NCBI GenBank assembly: GCA_007570785.1
Contig: ML664731.1
Coordinates: 26,407 to 90,406, forward strand
Source: Antilocapra americana
Lineage: Eukaryota; Chordata; Mammalia; Artiodactyla; Antilocapridae
Length of the DNA stretch: 64,000 bases
Reading direction: 5' to 3'
Shown here: positions 24,434-37,645 of the stretch, in pieces
How positions within the stretch are numbered: position 1 is the stretch's first letter
Layout: each line of letters begins with the position of its first letter
Notes under the pieces: generated by a model
The model's database searches: none
The model's input: the letters and a program-made list of their open reading frames with translations, nothing else
Told to the model about the DNA's origin: nothing
Translations under genes and position numbers: made by a program

Positions 24434-24769
24434 AATAGTCACTATTATTATTATTTGGCTGTGCTGGGTCTTTGTTGCTGTGCATGGGCTTTCTTAGGTG
24501 GTGGAGAATGGAGGCTGCTTTCTAGTGGTACGTGGGCTTCTCACTGCAATGGCTTCTCTTATTGTGAAGCATGGATTCTAGACAGGAGGGCCTCAGTGGT
24601 TGAGGTTCCCAGGCTCCAGAACACGGGCTCAGTACTTGTGGCACATGGGCTTAGTTTCTCTGTGGCATGTAGGATTTCTGGACCAGGGATTGAACCCACA
24701 TCTCCTGTATTGGCAGATGGATTCCTATCCACTCCATCACCAGGAAAGTCCCCAATAGTCATCATTATT
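24434..24769 (-). mobile_element. CHR-1-type SINE with TSD
   Basis: About 300-bp cetartiodactyl tRNA-Glu SINE in antisense. 'tttggctgtgctgggtcttt' leads through repeated 'gggctt' blocks to 'attgaacccacatctcctgt' and 'ccatcaccaggaaagtcccc'. The flanks AATAGTCACTATTATT (24434-24449) and AATAGTCATCATTATT (24754-24769) are a 16-bp duplication with two differences. The 145-codon ORF at 24428-24865 is a translation of this SINE and not a host gene. Confidence 0.88.
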
Positions 24770-26040
24770 CACTTATGGCTATTTTCTGTTGTAGGCTTGA
24801 TTTCAATGCTGAGTAGCTTCTTTCTGATACATACACATCTTAGAATACTTACAGTAGGAATATAATTTAATATCAGGATTCATGTATCAAATGAATAACT
24901 AAAATAGATTATAATTGATACTGGACTACTTTAAATTAGAATGTTATTCTAAACAGTTGTGGAGATTGTGAGTAGTTAATTAATAATTTGGCTGATGTCC
25001 CCTGTAAGCCAGCAATAGATATTTCTTATCCTCTGCTTCATACAATTGTTTTTCACTCATGAGATGTGCCAATCACTTGGAAAATACTGTATTTTCCTTG
25101 TCCTGTATGTATTATTTCTTGGATAAGAGACACATTGATTTATGTAACAAACATATACACACATTGGTTATTTCCTTAGCAAAAGGGTGGTCATATGACT
25201 TAGACCCAGCCCTCAAAGTACCCCAGACTTAGCATCTTTCTCTAATATATATAACAGAAGAAAATTTGTCTTTTGAGGCTGCTTGTGTTGGGTTGAATTT
25301 TTATCAGAACAGACTCTGAAGCATAGATTTAAAAGAAATTAATTTATTTGAGAAGTTATCCAAAGAAACACTGGTGGGGCACAGGGAATGATCACAAAAG
25401 GAAGAAGAATCATTTGAGGGTGTGTGAATGACCAAGTGATTGCTTTGGGAAATGGAAGCTCAATACCGTTGAAACCATCTTGGCAACAGTATAGAACAAA
25501 CCTTGAATTTAAGGGTTGCTCCAGGACTGTTAACTGCTCCACACTTCCAGGTTGCCCTTGCTTCAGCAGTCATAGAAGGCCCCAAGGTAGAGAGACTGCA
25601 GATGCTTGGGATAAGAAGCCACTAGCATGCATAGGAACTACAAGTGCCAAGGGACTATCGGCAGAGCACCAAGAGCATCCAGTACATTGGTAAACTGGAA
25701 GGAAGAGACTCTTGGGTAACTGGTGACTATAGGACTTCAGTGTGTAGTGAACCTAACCACGGTTAAAGATGAAACAGAGAAAATTAGAAGCAGAAAAAAG
25801 TGGATAAAGGAGATACACAGAGAAACCAAGGTTGAATATTATTTGAGTCCTTAGACCTAGCTGTTCTTCAAGGTTAATCTCCAGACATGCTAGTCACATG
25901 AAGCACTACATTCCTTTTTGCTTTCCTTTCTTAGTGTGAGTTTCTATAAATCATCAGTAAAACAAGTCTTAATTAATATACCCACCATTATGATTGTTAG
26001 GTCCAGGGCTTTCTAAAACCTTAATTGTATATTGAAAGAG
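24770..26040. other. Unique or very old sequence
   Basis: No gene is recognised. The stretch 25330-25720 is less AT-rich and could be an ancient LTR-type repeat that I cannot assign. The overlapping ORFs of 67 and 89 codons in it are on opposite strands and unsupported. Confidence 0.45.
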
Positions 26041-26512
26041 GAGAGTGAAAAAAGTTGACTTAAAGCTCAGCATTCAGAAAACTAAGATCATGGCATATTG
26101 TCCCATCACTTCATGGCAAATAGATGGAGAAACAGTGGAAACAGTGACAGACTTAATTTTCTTGGGCTCCAAAATCACTTCAGATGGTGACTGCAGCCAT
26201 GAAATTAAAAGATACTTGCTCCTTGGAAGAAAAGCTATGACAAACCTAGATAGCATATTAAAAAGCAGAGATATTGCTTTGCTGACAAAGGTCCATCTAG
26301 TCAAAGCTATGATTTTTCCACAGTCATATATGGGTATGGGAGTTGGACCATAAAGAAAACTGAGTGCTAAAGAATTGAATCTTTTAAACTGTGTTGTTGG
26401 AGAAGACTCTTGAGAGTCCCTTGGACAGCAAGGAGATAAAAATCAGTCAATCCTAAGGAAAGTCAACCCTGAATATTCATTGGTAGGACTGATCCTTAAT
26501 GTAAGCTTCCAT
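26041..26512 (+). mobile_element. BovB LINE internal fragment
   Basis: Sense BovB that starts in the region after the RT core ('gagagtgaaaaaagttgact') and breaks off at about 26512, before the element's 3' end. It is therefore truncated on both sides. The peptide 'KLSIQKTKIMAYCPITSWQI' and the '[20 protein letters not shown]' block are readable at 26045-26353. The frame then shifts near 26325, where the consensus 'VVMYGCESW' is corrupted. Confidence 0.92.
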
Positions 26513-27875
26513 AGCCCATTCTTGAACTTGCTTTCTGGTAAAATAGAATTCTTGATCGGAAGGATCAAAAAGATTTATATTCTACTTTAATGGAATGATG
26601 AGAAATACAAAGCAAAATGCCTGGTGAACACCACTGTCTAAGATTGAAAAGTGCCCTAAATAATTAGTTTCCTACTCAATATTAGTGAAGCTCTCTGTTT
26701 CTCTTGGAAATTTTTATTATTTCTAGGATTTAAATCTGTGTGTGAGTATGTCTTGAATCAGAGAAGTTGATATTCATGGGAAAATGTCATTTATAGTTAG
26801 TTGCTTCCAGTAATGTTGGACCCACACATATTCTCCATCACATCCCCATCTCTACTTCCTTTTAGAGCACACTTCTTAAGAGTGTGCCATGAAGGAACAA
26901 AAACACACTACGAATGTGGTTCAGGATCCTTTGGTCAAAAGTGCCTAGTTCTCTTTCACATACCCAGATATTTAAGTCATGCTTGGTTCACCATTTTTTA
27001 GCACTGGCTGATGAATCCCAGTGCCTGGTCTCCATGAGACAAGTTTGATATGAACAATCCTTCTTTTTCCTGATTGGTACCAGTTCATTTCCTATATTTT
27101 GAGTTCTAGAAAATGAAAACAATGACCTCAGCCTACTTTTACATAAGATAAGGGATTTATTGTATCAAGAGTTATACAGTGCAGTATTATATAAGTAATT
27201 ATTACATCTAGATTAAACTATAGTATGATAAGTATTTATGAAATCCTACCTGAAAGAGAAATTCCCAAGATGGATAGGAAATTTTCAATTTGAACCCTAG
27301 ACTTCTGTTACCAAGCATTCTGCTTTTGCTTATGCCAGAGAAACAGGATCTTAAATCTTTTTTTTTTCTGTCTCTAGGGGTTTTCCTGACCAACTGAACT
27401 GAAAGATCTGAGTTAGAAAGAATAAACTTGCCTTCATAATGAGTAGGTTTATGTTAGATGAAGCAGTCACAAGCTCTTCATGACTGGTCTAGGTTTTTTT
27501 GTTTTGGCAAAAAAGATTTTAAATTTATTCATGAAGTTTTTCCTATTTACTTTCCTTTTATGCCTCCTATTGAATATAGGTAAATCACTCTATTTTGTCT
27601 TAATTATAATCAAATTATGAAGCTAATAATATTTGACATGAAGAAAAATAGGTTTACCATAGATGGTTTCTACATCTGTAACAATTGCAGTTATTTCAAT
27701 ATAAAGGAAATTCTGAAAATGATGTAGTGAGTGGGTAGGAAGCAGAAAGATGGAGCAGGGATTTCCAAAACCCCATTCTTCCATAAAAAGTGATTGCCTT
27801 TATAGTTTTATCACATGATTTTAAAAAAGTAATAGTTATAAATAATTGGAATGTTTCATAAGAAAGGGGAAGATT
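26513..27875. other. Unique sequence
   Basis: No repeat or exon is recognised. A T9 run lies near 27359-27367. Confidence 0.55.
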
Positions 27876-28296
27876 ACCTTAGAAGTGTAAAGAAGCTGAG
27901 CACTGAAGAATTGATACTTTTGAACTTTGGTGTTGGAGAAGACTCTTGAGAGTCCATTGGACAGCAAGGAGAGCCAACCGGTCAATCCTAAAGGAAATCA
28001 ATCCTGAATATTCACTGGAAGGACTGATGTTGAAGCTGCAACTCCAATATTTGGGTCACCTGATGCAAAGAAGTGACTGAGATTGGAAAAGACCCTGATG
28101 CTGGACAAGACTAAAGGCAGGAGGAGAAGTGGATGATAGAGGATGAGGTAGCTGGATGGCATCACCGACTTGATGGACATGAGTCTGAACAAGCTCCATG
28201 AGTTGGTGATGGACAGGGAAACCTGGCATGCTGCAGTCCATGGAGTCACAAAGAATCAGACATGACTGAGCGACAACTGATTGACTGACCTTAGAA
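27876..28296 (+). mobile_element. BovB LINE 3' end with perfect TSD
   Basis: Sense BovB covering the last ~400 bp, from 'aagctgagcactgaagaatt' to 'tgagcgacaactgattgact'. The flanks ACCTTAGAA at 27876-27884 and 28288-28296 are identical 9-bp duplications. The perfect TSD shows this is a genuine short 5'-truncated insertion and not a piece of a larger copy. Confidence 0.93.
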
Positions 28297-29296
28297 ACTG
28301 GCATCTAGGAGTTCTCAATAAGGATGTTGTGTTTCTAACTGATATTTATGGAGTATAAACAACACTCAAAAAAGTCACTCTGTAACCATGATGGAACAAG
28401 ACAGGGACACGTACCCTAAGCAACCAAAACTTGTAGTAGTAATAGCACTAGTAAGCCTCCTCCTTCTGGCTAAATTTCAGGGGTTATTATTTCTCTACCC
28501 TTGGCAACTATACTTCTCCTTTACTTTTTAGGCTTCTTAGACAAAAAATTACTGAGATAACCAAGAAGCACACTGTTTTCACTTCCTAATGGCACTCAAT
28601 CTAAGTTGACACCTGCTTCCTTACATTTGCCTTAAAATCACCCAGAATAAGCACAGATACTCTTAATATACCCCTTCAAACTCCCTGGTGCTGAAATTTC
28701 CATGGTTCCTCTGGTACATGCTCTCAGACTGCAGAAGGCTAAATAAACCTAAACAGTATGACTGCAGGTTTCTAGTTGTCTTTGATCAGTTGACTGCGTT
28801 ATTGGGATTATGGCAAAAATGGACCATCTAAATTGTCTCTGTAAAGTTTAATTCAGAGTGTAGTCTGAAATTATAGGCTAAGATTATGATTTGGTTCCTT
28901 ATTAAAAATGAAGTTGGGATGGTATTAATAGAAGGGACTCCAGTGGTGTTGACTTACATTTTCTATGCAGCGAGAGAGATTTGAAGTGTAGAGATCCTCC
29001 TAGGTTTCTCTAATTGATACCAAAATTAGTATCAGGTTTGCCATAATGGAAGTATTTTCTCACCTTTACTGTAAATTTGAGCATTGATTCTTTTTTTTTT
29101 AATTAGGTAAAATGGAAAAAGAGCATGAAATCACTAGAGAGGCAAGAATAATAAAGGCCATGGAGATTTAATCTTTTTAACTTTCCCCTTCCCTGAATTC
29201 CATACTCTATTAGTTTATTTTCATTTTAAACATTTCAATCAGTTCAATTCAGCAAATGCATACTGAATGACTTCTGTATATCTGGTACTCTACTAG
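28297..29296. other. Unique sequence
   Basis: No gene or transposon is recognised. A T-rich run lies near 29091-29101. Confidence 0.55.
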
Positions 29297-29506
29297 TGTT
29301 GAAAGTGTTAGTTGCTCAGTCATGTCTAACTCTTTGCGACCCCATGGACTGTAGCCAGCCAAGCTCCTTTGTCTATGGCATTCTCTAGGCAAGAATACTG
29401 GAATGGGTAGCCATTTCCTTCTTCAAGGAATCTTCCAAAACCAGGAACTGAACCTGCATCTCCTGCATTGCAGGCAAACTCTTTACTGTATTAACCACCA
29501 GGGAAG
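29297..29506 (-). mobile_element. Bov-tA SINE
   Basis: Complete antisense SINE. 'gttgaaagtgttagttgctc' is the BovA 3' end. 'aggcaagaatactggaatgg' is the body. 'ctgcattgcaggcaaactct' followed by 'ttaaccaccagggaagtg' is the tRNA head. Confidence 0.92.
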
Positions 29507-31504
29507 TGGCTGAAGCAGATACCACTTCACAGCTTCAGAGAGTTCACAGGTTAATAGGAGGTAGGAGAGGAACTAAAATAAATGTGAATAATTTTGCACA
29601 TAGATTCAGTGAAATTTTAAACCCTGAGATAGTCTGATTTTCACAGAGCTTTGGCAAAATAATTATATAATTGTAGCTTTCCATTTCTTCTCTTAAATGT
29701 CATTTTCATGAAATGAATAACACAATTACACATAATGAAAGGAGATAATTATTAAACATCATCAGGTGTTTTTTGTTTTACATGCAAAGATCCTGGATTG
29801 TTTCTAAAGAGAATGAAAGAGAAAAATCAGTGTTTTGACCGTTATCTACAATTTGAGAGTATAATTATAGAAGATTGTAGGGTATTTTATTCTGAGATTC
29901 ACCTGAAGACACTGGTTGCAAAAGTCTATTTGAATGTTTTCCCTTACAGCCTTACACCATGCCTCAAAAAAGAGTTTTTATTTGGGGTTTTCTTTAGAAT
30001 AAAATAAAAAATCTAAAGTCTTCCACAACAGTGTCTGGCTGGCATCTAGAAATGCAATCTTGTGGGGATGGAATTTATCCAGATCATTGATGGGAAGAAG
30101 TAGCGCCCTGTCAAACATGGGGAATAATAAAATGGCTTGTCCTCTCATGCTAATTCCTCATGAAGTGAGTAAAGTAAATATACAATAAGTGCATATTGTT
30201 CTTATTGTAGAAATATGTTTTAACTTCTTTCCTTGGCAGGTCCTTTAGAAAATACAAATTTACAGTTCCAAGCTATTACATGTGAGATTTTCTTTTAATC
30301 ATCTTTTAATAGAATTGGCATTATTATCTAATACAGCTAGGCATAAGTACTTACAGATATTTGTCAAATGTTTAGTATGAGACCTGGACCATTGCAAATG
30401 TGTCTCACACACAAAAAAGTAATTTTCATTTTCTTCCCAAATGACAGTATGGTTATTAGACTCCATCTCTAAAATGCCTACAAGCAAATTTAATTAGTCA
30501 GTTAAATGAAACTGTCAGAAATTTAAGAAACATTTTTATAGTAAATTATAGCCCTAGGTATTTCTTAATTTGCTTTGTGTAACTTCAACTGGAAAGTATG
30601 TTTATAATATTCTATTTGTTCAGCATGGATGAAGGTCACTTCACATTTACTTTCATCTTCAAATCGCCTGGCCATTTCACAGCTGTTTGAATTTTAATAG
30701 GAGGGAACCAGTTTGGAGGATTCAGAGAGAACAAAAAGGAAAAAATAATAATACCATTTGGCATTTATGAGGTTTATCATAACTCTGCTCTTGGAAACTA
30801 TGGAACAAGGTTGATGTTTTTGTTTCAAGTCATAAGTTATGGAAATTAATTCTACAGACAAAATTAATAGGTGTAAAATTATGGTAATTATAGTCATGGT
30901 AACCAGATATCTTTATGCATTAAAAGCCAGTTCTTGTACTTTGGGTCAGAAATGATATCACAAAATCGTAGTCCTCGATTAAATAAACCCTTTTATGTAG
31001 TATATTTAAGTGTTGTACTAAAATCATTCAGAGTGCTCTTCTATTAAAGAGGGATGATCTCCTTCCACCAAAAGAAAAGCCAGAAATAAATGAAAAGCTA
31101 GAATGAGTCCAGTACGTGCAATTAGAAAGACCTATTCATCTTCATGGCTTTTCATCATTTAATTTTTTTTTTATATATACAGAGTCAGGAGCTTGAAAAT
31201 CTTCCATCATTTTCTTTGAAGTTTTTTTTTTTTTTAAGATAACAGATATAGAATGCACTCGAACATTTTTCAGTCAGATACTTTGCTTTGACATCAAACC
31301 TCTTTGTGCCTTTTATTTTCCTCTTTTAAGTAAAAGTTTTGAGATTGAAGAAGAAACTGAGAAAACAATATATGTATGAAAGAACAATGATGAAAATTAA
31401 TTATTCCCCAAAGAGAAAACAATAGTTGATACAGAAGTAAGCACATAAGCATCTGTTTCAGTAGCAACACTGCATCTATCTAGGCAGCAGACATGTAGCA
31501 TAAA
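29507..31504. other. AT-rich unique sequence
   Basis: No repeat or exon is recognised over 2 kb. T runs at 31162-31171 and 31221-31235 are simple sequence. Confidence 0.55.
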
Positions 31505-31506
31505 CA

Positions 31507-31573
31507 AGTTGTTGTTTAGTTGCTAAGACATGTCTGACTCTTTTGTGACCCCTTGGACTATAGCACAGAAACC
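31507..31573 (-). mobile_element. Bov-tA/BovA SINE 3' scrap
   Basis: About 65 bp of antisense BovA 3' end, 'ttgttgtttagttgctaaga' then 'catgtctgactcttttgtga', ending near 'ggactatagcacag'. The rest of the element is missing. Confidence 0.85.
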
Positions 31574-31749
31574 AGACATTTGAGTAAAAAGTAAAATGCA
31601 ATTAATGATCATTTTTCCTTACTATCTTTATGTAAAGTAGATTAAAGTTAAAACTGCCTGTTTTTAATAGAACAGTGACCTCCTTGTTATTTTTTTCTTT
31701 CTGAAAAGTTTATGAAGTTTATTGTTTGAGGTACAGCAAAATAATCCAA

Positions 31750-31955
31750 TGGCTTCTCAGGTGGCTTAGTGGTAAAAAATCCACCTGCCAATGCAGGAGA
31801 CACAGCTTCAGTCCCTGGGTTGGGAGGATCCCCTGGAGAAGGAAATGGCAACCCACTAGAGTATTCTTGCCCGGTAAATCCCATGGATAAAGGAGTCTGG
31901 TGGGCTACAGTCTAAGGGGTTGCACAATCGGACACAACTTAGTGACTCAAAAACA
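31750..31955 (+). mobile_element. Bov-tA SINE
   Basis: Sense SINE from 'ggcttctcaggtggcttagt' through 'ccacctgccaatgcaggaga' and 'gcaacccactagagtattct' to 'cggacacaacttagtgactc'. Head and body are both complete. The 65-codon antisense ORF here is its shadow. Confidence 0.93.
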
Positions 31956-32010
31956 AGAGCCAAATATACAGTTTGATTCTTTTTTTAAAAAAACAAGCAA
32001 CCTTGAAGCC

Positions 32011-32912
32011 TAATCAGTTCAGTTCAGTCGCTCAGTCATGTCTGAATATTTGTGACCCCATAGACTACAGCATGCCAGGCTTCTCTATCCATCATCAGCT
32101 CCTGGAGCCTACTTAAACTCATGTCCATCATTTTGGTGATGTCATCCAACCATCTCACCCCCTGTCATCCCCTTCTTCTTACGCTTTCAATCTATCCCTG
32201 CATCAGGGTCTTTTCCAATGAGTCGGTTCTTTGCCTCAGGTGGCCAAAGTATTGGAGTTTCAGCTTCAGCATCAGTCTTTCCAGTGAATATTCAGGCCTG
32301 ATTTCCTTTAGGATGGACTGGTTGGATCTCCTTGCAGTCTAAGGGACTCTCCAGAGTCTTCTCCAACACCACAGTATGAAAGCATCAATTCTTCAGTGCT
32401 CAGATTTCTTTATAGTCCACCTCTTACATCCATACATGACTACTGGAAAAACCATAGTTTTGACTAGATGGACCTTGTTGGCAAAATAATGCCTCACCTT
32501 TTTAATAAGGTGTCTAGGTTGGTCATAGCTTTTCTTCCAAGGAGCAAGTGTCACCATCTGCAGTGATTTTTGGAGCCCCCCCAAAATAAATCTCACTTTT
32601 TCCATTGTTTCCCCATCTATTTGCCATGAAGTGATGGGACTGGATGCCATGATCTTAGTTTTCTAAATGTTGAGTTTTAAGCCAGCTTTTTCACTCTCCT
32701 CTTACACTTTCATCAAGAGCCTCTTTAGTTCTTCTTCACTTTCTGTGTAAGGGTGGTGTCATATGCATATATGAGGTTATTGATATTTCTCCCGGTAATC
32801 TTGATTCCAGCTAGTGCTTCATCCAGCCCGGCATTTCACATGATGTACTCTGCATATAAGTTAAATGAACAGGGTGACAATATACAACCTTGACGTACGC
32901 CTTTCCTGATTA
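32011..32912 (-). mobile_element. BovB LINE, 5'-truncated, RT box YAYD
   Basis: Minus-strand BovB running from the 3' end ('gttcagttcagtcgctcagt' at 32017) back past the RT active site to about 32912, near 'ttgacgtacgcctttcctga'. The catalytic box, YADD in the family, reads Tyr-Ala-Tyr-Asp at 32758-32769, so one of the two metal-binding aspartates is lost. A compressed region near 32545-32590 shows small deletions. Several short minus-strand ORFs are pieces of the RT domain. Confidence 0.94.
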
Positions 32913-33394
32913 AAGAGATGTAAACTAAGCACTTCTTCCTCTCATGTCTTGTTTTATCCACAAAGTATCCTGACCACTTAAAACTCATTTTAGAAGGTCT
33001 GAAGTTTAGATACAAAGAAAAGAAAAATATCTCTGGATTTGGACTTCTAAGACCTTGGTTCAAGAATGGAACCCTCTTTTCCTAATCATGATGCCACTCT
33101 CTACTTCTTGGTGTCTTTGATTTTAGTATTTTTATTTTTGAAATATGTTTGCTGATACTTCTATTATAAACTATTGTGAAGATCAGATTAAAGGAGCAGT
33201 GAACATACAGTTACTTTGTAAAATTTTAAAACTTTTTCAGAAATCTTCTGAATTGAGTTTTATGTTTCAGTTATCAGAGTTTATTTGAGTATCCTGATAT
33301 GACTGTCTAATGGAGGTCATGGAATATGAACTTTCTTAGAAAATAGGAGATATAGTCACTCTTGAAAGACTACTATTATTATCAAAGATAATCT

Positions 33395-33975
33395 CTGCTA
33401 TTCAGTCACTAAGTAGTGTCCGACTCTGCACCCCCAACGACTGCAGCATGCCAGGCTACCCTCTCCTTCCTTGTCTCCTAGAATTCATTCCAACTCATGT
33501 CCTTTGAATTGGTAATGACATCCAACCATCTCATCCTCTGTTACCCCTTCTCCTGCCCTCAGTCTTTCCCAGCATCAGGATCTTTTCCATTGAGTTGGCT
33601 CTTCATATCAGGTGGCTAAAGTATTGAAGTTTGCTTCAGCATCAGTCCTTCCAATGAGTATTCAGAGTTGATTTCCTTTAGGATTGACTGGTTTGATCTC
33701 CTTGTTGTCCAAGGCACTCTCAAGAGTCTTCTCCAGCACTGTAGTTCAAAAGTATCAATTCTTTGGTGCTCAGCTTTCTTTATGGTCCAACTGTCACACC
33801 TGTACATGACTGCTGGAAAACCATAACTTGATTATACAGACCTTTGTCAGCAAAGTGATGTCTCTGCTTTTTAATATGCTTTCTAGGTTTGTCATAGCTT
33901 TTCTTCCAAGGAGCAAGTGTCTTATTAATTTTGTGGTTGCATTCACTGTTCACAGTGATTTTAGAGCCCAAGAAA
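33395..33975 (-). mobile_element. BovB LINE 3' fragment
   Basis: Minus-strand BovB, post-RT-core region plus 3' end. 'attcagtcactaagtagtgt' is the decayed 3' end; 'gatctccttgttgtccaagg' and 'cttttcttccaaggagcaag' are internal landmarks. Frameshifts split the peptide into frames at 33616-33807 and 33780-33971. It lies in the same orientation about 480 bp from the previous BovB piece. The two cover overlapping consensus regions, so they are separate insertions. Confidence 0.93.
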
Positions 33976-34214
33976 AGTGAATCTTAGGAATTAACAAATA
34001 GGAATTCTCAAATCGGGAGAGTTGATGAGAGGATACTGATGAGATAGTGGCAGGTAGACCTTCCAGTCTTCTGCTCTGGAGTTTGAGGGATCCAGTGGTG
34101 CTTGAGTCTACTTCAGAGTTAATTGGAGCAGATTGTTTCTGTCACATAGTGAAATGTCCTAGGTAGAACTAGGTGGAGAAACGTTCTATAGCAGCCATGT
34201 TGATAACATTAATA
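33976..34214. other. Unique sequence
   Basis: No repeat or gene is recognised between the BovB fragment and the MIR. Confidence 0.5.
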
Positions 34215-34395
34215 ATTATTATAATGTCGAATATTTATTAAACACTGACTTTCTCCTGGAAGGTGTTCTAAGAATATTACACATATTAAATTTGATCCTC
34301 ATAGTACTATGTGGTGAGCCCAGCTGTTCACCCCAGTTTACAGATAGAAAAATGGAACCAGCCATACTTCCATAAAGTTTATAAAAAACAAAGTG
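34215..34395 (-). mobile_element. MIR SINE
   Basis: Antisense MIR/L2-type 3' core. 'atatttattaaacactgact', 'ggaaggtgttctaagaatat', 'aaatttgatcctcatagtac' and 'ccccagtttacagatagaaa' occur in canonical order. Confidence 0.72.
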
Positions 34396-34724
34396 ATGAT
34401 AGCATACATGTTTATGCTGTTAGATTATACTGTTGATTTGAGGCTATTAAACTTATACATTATTATGGGCTGGAGTTGTTCACTGTCTACCACAACATTC
34501 TGGACTTCTAAGATCTGCCCTGTATTATTAAGTTAGATGTTTGAAAAGATATTTGTATAAAGTTCTTAAAGAAGCTTAACAGAATGCCTGGCTTATATGA
34601 GGTACTGAATACATGTCAACTATTGCTGTATGTCAGCAATGACAGATGTTAGGTGCCTGGCTCTCTTGAGAAACTTTAATGCCTAAAAATATGATGGTGA
34701 ACCACAGAGATGTGATCCACATAG

Positions 34725-34965
34725 TTTGTCTATAGCTATGTTGTCCAGTATGTAGCCAATAGCTCATAGTGCTATTTAAATTTAGACTATATAAAACTAA
34801 ATAACATTTCAGTTTTCAGTCAAACTAGTCATATTTCAAGTACTTAAAAGTCACACATGACCAGTGACTACTGTATTACACAGCACAGCATTTTAAAATT
34901 TTCAGTTTCACAAAAAATTCTACTGGACAAAACTGCTCTAGATATTCCATCCCCTTACATTCCCT
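34725..34965. mobile_element. hAT-like non-autonomous DNA transposon
   Basis: The ends are inverted relative to one another. 'tagctatgttgtccagtatg' on the left faces 'actactgtattacacagcac' and 'ctactggacaaaactgctct' on the right. The middle is an AT-rich pseudo-palindrome with 'aatagctcatagtgctattt' and 'catatttcaagtacttaaaa'. This matches a common mammalian MER-type element with 'gccactagccacatgtggct' arms. I cannot fix the subfamily by eye. Confidence 0.6.
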
Positions 34966-35034
34966 GAATACAAAATTCTGAGATCAAGATTCCTCGTGGT
35001 ACTGAGTGTGAGGTACAGTTCTAATATTATAAAA

Positions 35035-37645
35035 CTTCTAATGGAATATTTGGGTACAATCTCAAAAATGACAGAATGATCTCTGTTCCAAGGCAAACCA
35101 TTCAGTATTACAGTAATCCAAGTCTGTGCCACAACCATAATACCAAAGAGCTGAATTTGAACACCTCTATGAAGACCTACAAGACCTTCTAGAATTAACA
35201 CCCAAAAAAGATGTCCTTTTCATTGTAGGAGATTGGAATGCAAAAGTAGGAAGTCAAGAGATACCTGGAGTAACAGGCAAGTTTGGCCTTGGAGTACAAA
35301 ATGAGGCAAGGCAAAAGCTAATAGAATTTTGTCAAGAGAAATAGTCATAGGAAGCACCCTCTTCCAAAAACAAAACAGATGGCTCTACACACAGACATCA
35401 CCAGATGGTCAATACTGAAATCGGATTGATTATATTCTTTGCAGCCAAAGATAGAGAAGCTCTACACAGTTAGCAAAAACAAGATGGGGTGCTGACCGTG
35501 GCTCATACCGTGAACTCCTTATTGCCAAATTCAGGCTTAAATTGAAGAAAATAGTGAAAACCATTAGACCATTCAGGTATGACCTAAATCAAATTCCTTA
35601 TGATTATACAGTGGAAGTGAGAAATAGATTCAAGGGATTAGAGTGGCTGAAGAACTATGGATGGAGGTTTGTAGCATTGTACAGGAGGCAGTACATATGA
35701 ACACCCCCAAGAAAAAGAAATGCAAAAAGGCAAAGTGGTTGTCTGAAGAGACCTTACAAATAGCTAAGAAGAGAAGCTAAAGGCAAAGGGGAAAAGAGAG
35801 ATATACCCATTTGAAAGCAGAGTTCCAAAGATTAGCCAGGAGAAATAAGAAAGACTTCCTAAGTGATCAATGAAAAGAAATAGAGGAAAACAATAGGATG
35901 GGGAAAACTAGAGATATCATCATGAAAATTAGAGATACCAAGGGAATATTTCATGCAAAGATGGTCACAATAAGAGACAGAAATAGTATGGACCTAAAAG
36001 AAGCAGAAGATATTAAGAAGAGGTGGCAAGAATACACAGAAGAACTATACAGAAAAGATCTTAATGACCCAGATAATCATGATGGTGTGATCACTCATTT
36101 AGAGCCAGACATCCTGGAATGTGAAGTCAAGTGGAACTTAGGAAGCATCACTCTGAACAAACCCAGTGGAGGTAATGGGATTAAAGCTGAACTGTTTCAA
36201 ATCCTAAAAGGTGATGCTGTAAAGTGCTGCACTCAACATTCCAGCAAATTTGGAAAACTCAGCAGAGGTCACAGGACCGGAAATGATCAGTTTTCATTCC
36301 AATCCAAAAGAAAGGCAATGTCAAAGAATGTTCAGACTACTGTACAACTGAACTCATCTCACATGCCTGCAAAGTAATGCTCAAAATTCTCCAAGCCAGG
36401 CTTCATCAGTACGTAAACCATGAACATCCAGATGTTCAAGCTGGATTTAGAAAAGGCAGAGGAACAAGAGATCAAATTGCCAACATAAATTGGATCATAG
36501 AAAAAGCAAGAAAATTCCTTTAAAACATCTACTTCTGCTTCATTGACTATGATAACCTCTTTGACTGTGTCAATCACAACAAACTGGAAAATTCTGAAAG
36601 AGATGGGGATACCAGACCACCAGGCAGGGGATACCTGCCTCCTGAGAAACCTGTGTGCAGGTCAAGAAGCAACAGTTAGAACTGGACATGGAACAACAGG
36701 ATAGTTCCAAATCAGGAAAGGAGTATGTAAAGTCTGAATATTGTCATCTTGCTTATTTAACTTATATTCAGAGTAGATCATGTGAGATGTCAGGCTGGAT
36801 GAAGTACAAACTGGAATCAAGATTGCTGGGAGAAATATCAATAACCACAGATGTGCAGATGACACCACCCTTACAGCAAAAAGTGAAGAGGAACTAGAGA
36901 GACTCTTGATGAAAGTGAAAGAGGAGAGTGAAAATGTTGGCTTAAAGTTCAACATTCAGAAAACTAATATCATGGCATCCAGTCCTATCACTTCATGGAA
37001 AATAGATGGGGAAATAATTGAAACAGTGAGAGACTTTATTTTCTTGGACTCCAAAATCACTGCAAATAGTGACTACAGCCATGAAATAAAAAGATGCTTC
37101 CTCCTTGGAAGAAAAGCTATGACCGACCTAAACAGCATTTTAAAAATCTGACACATTACTTTGTTGACAAAGGTGTGTCTAGTCAAAGCTATGGTTTTTC
37201 CAGTAGTTGTGTATGGATGAGAGAGTTGAACCATAAAGAAAACTTGCGTATGAAGAATTGAATCTTTTGAACTTTGGTGTTGGAGAAGACTCTTGAGAGT
37301 CACTTGGTCTGCAAGGAGATCAGACCAGTGCATCCTAAAGGAAATCAGTCCTGACTATTCATTGGAAAGGCTGATGCTGAAGCTGAAGCTCCAATACTTT
37401 GGCCATCTGATGTGAAGAACTGACTCATTGGAAAAGACCCTGATGCTGGAAAAGATTGAATGTGAGAGGAGATGGGGATGACAGAGGATGAGATGGTTGG
37501 ATGGCATCACCAGCTCGATGGACATGACTTTGAGCAAGCTCCAGGAATTGGGATGGACAGTGAAGCATAGAGTACTGCATTCCGTGGGGGTCACAAACAG
37601 TCAGAAACAACTAAGTGACTGAATTGAACTGAACAGAATATTTGT
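35035..37645 (+). mobile_element. BovB LINE, longest copy (~2.6 kb of ~3.2 kb)
   Basis: Sense BovB lacking only the 5' part. It starts inside the AP-like endonuclease domain and runs to the 3' end at 'gactgaattgaactgaacag'. The endonuclease block 'GDWNAKVGSQ' is readable at about 35229-35258. Further on, the catalytic SDH triad residue block reads Ser-Tyr-Arg (about 35503-35511), so the essential Asp-His is lost. In the RT, 'FRKGRGTRDQIANI' (about 36447) and 'FIDY' (about 36540) survive. The YADD box is Cys-Ala-Asp-Asp at 36852-36863. A deletion near 35640 removes some codons of the linker, and many frameshifts and stops break the ORF. The longest open piece is 159 codons (35898-36377). In a live BovB this protein nicks DNA and copies its own RNA into the nick. 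This copy cannot do so. Confidence 0.95.

Noticed and set aside
24428..24865. 145-codon plus-strand ORF that looks like a membrane protein
   Set aside because: It translates a CHR-1-type SINE with flanking duplication.
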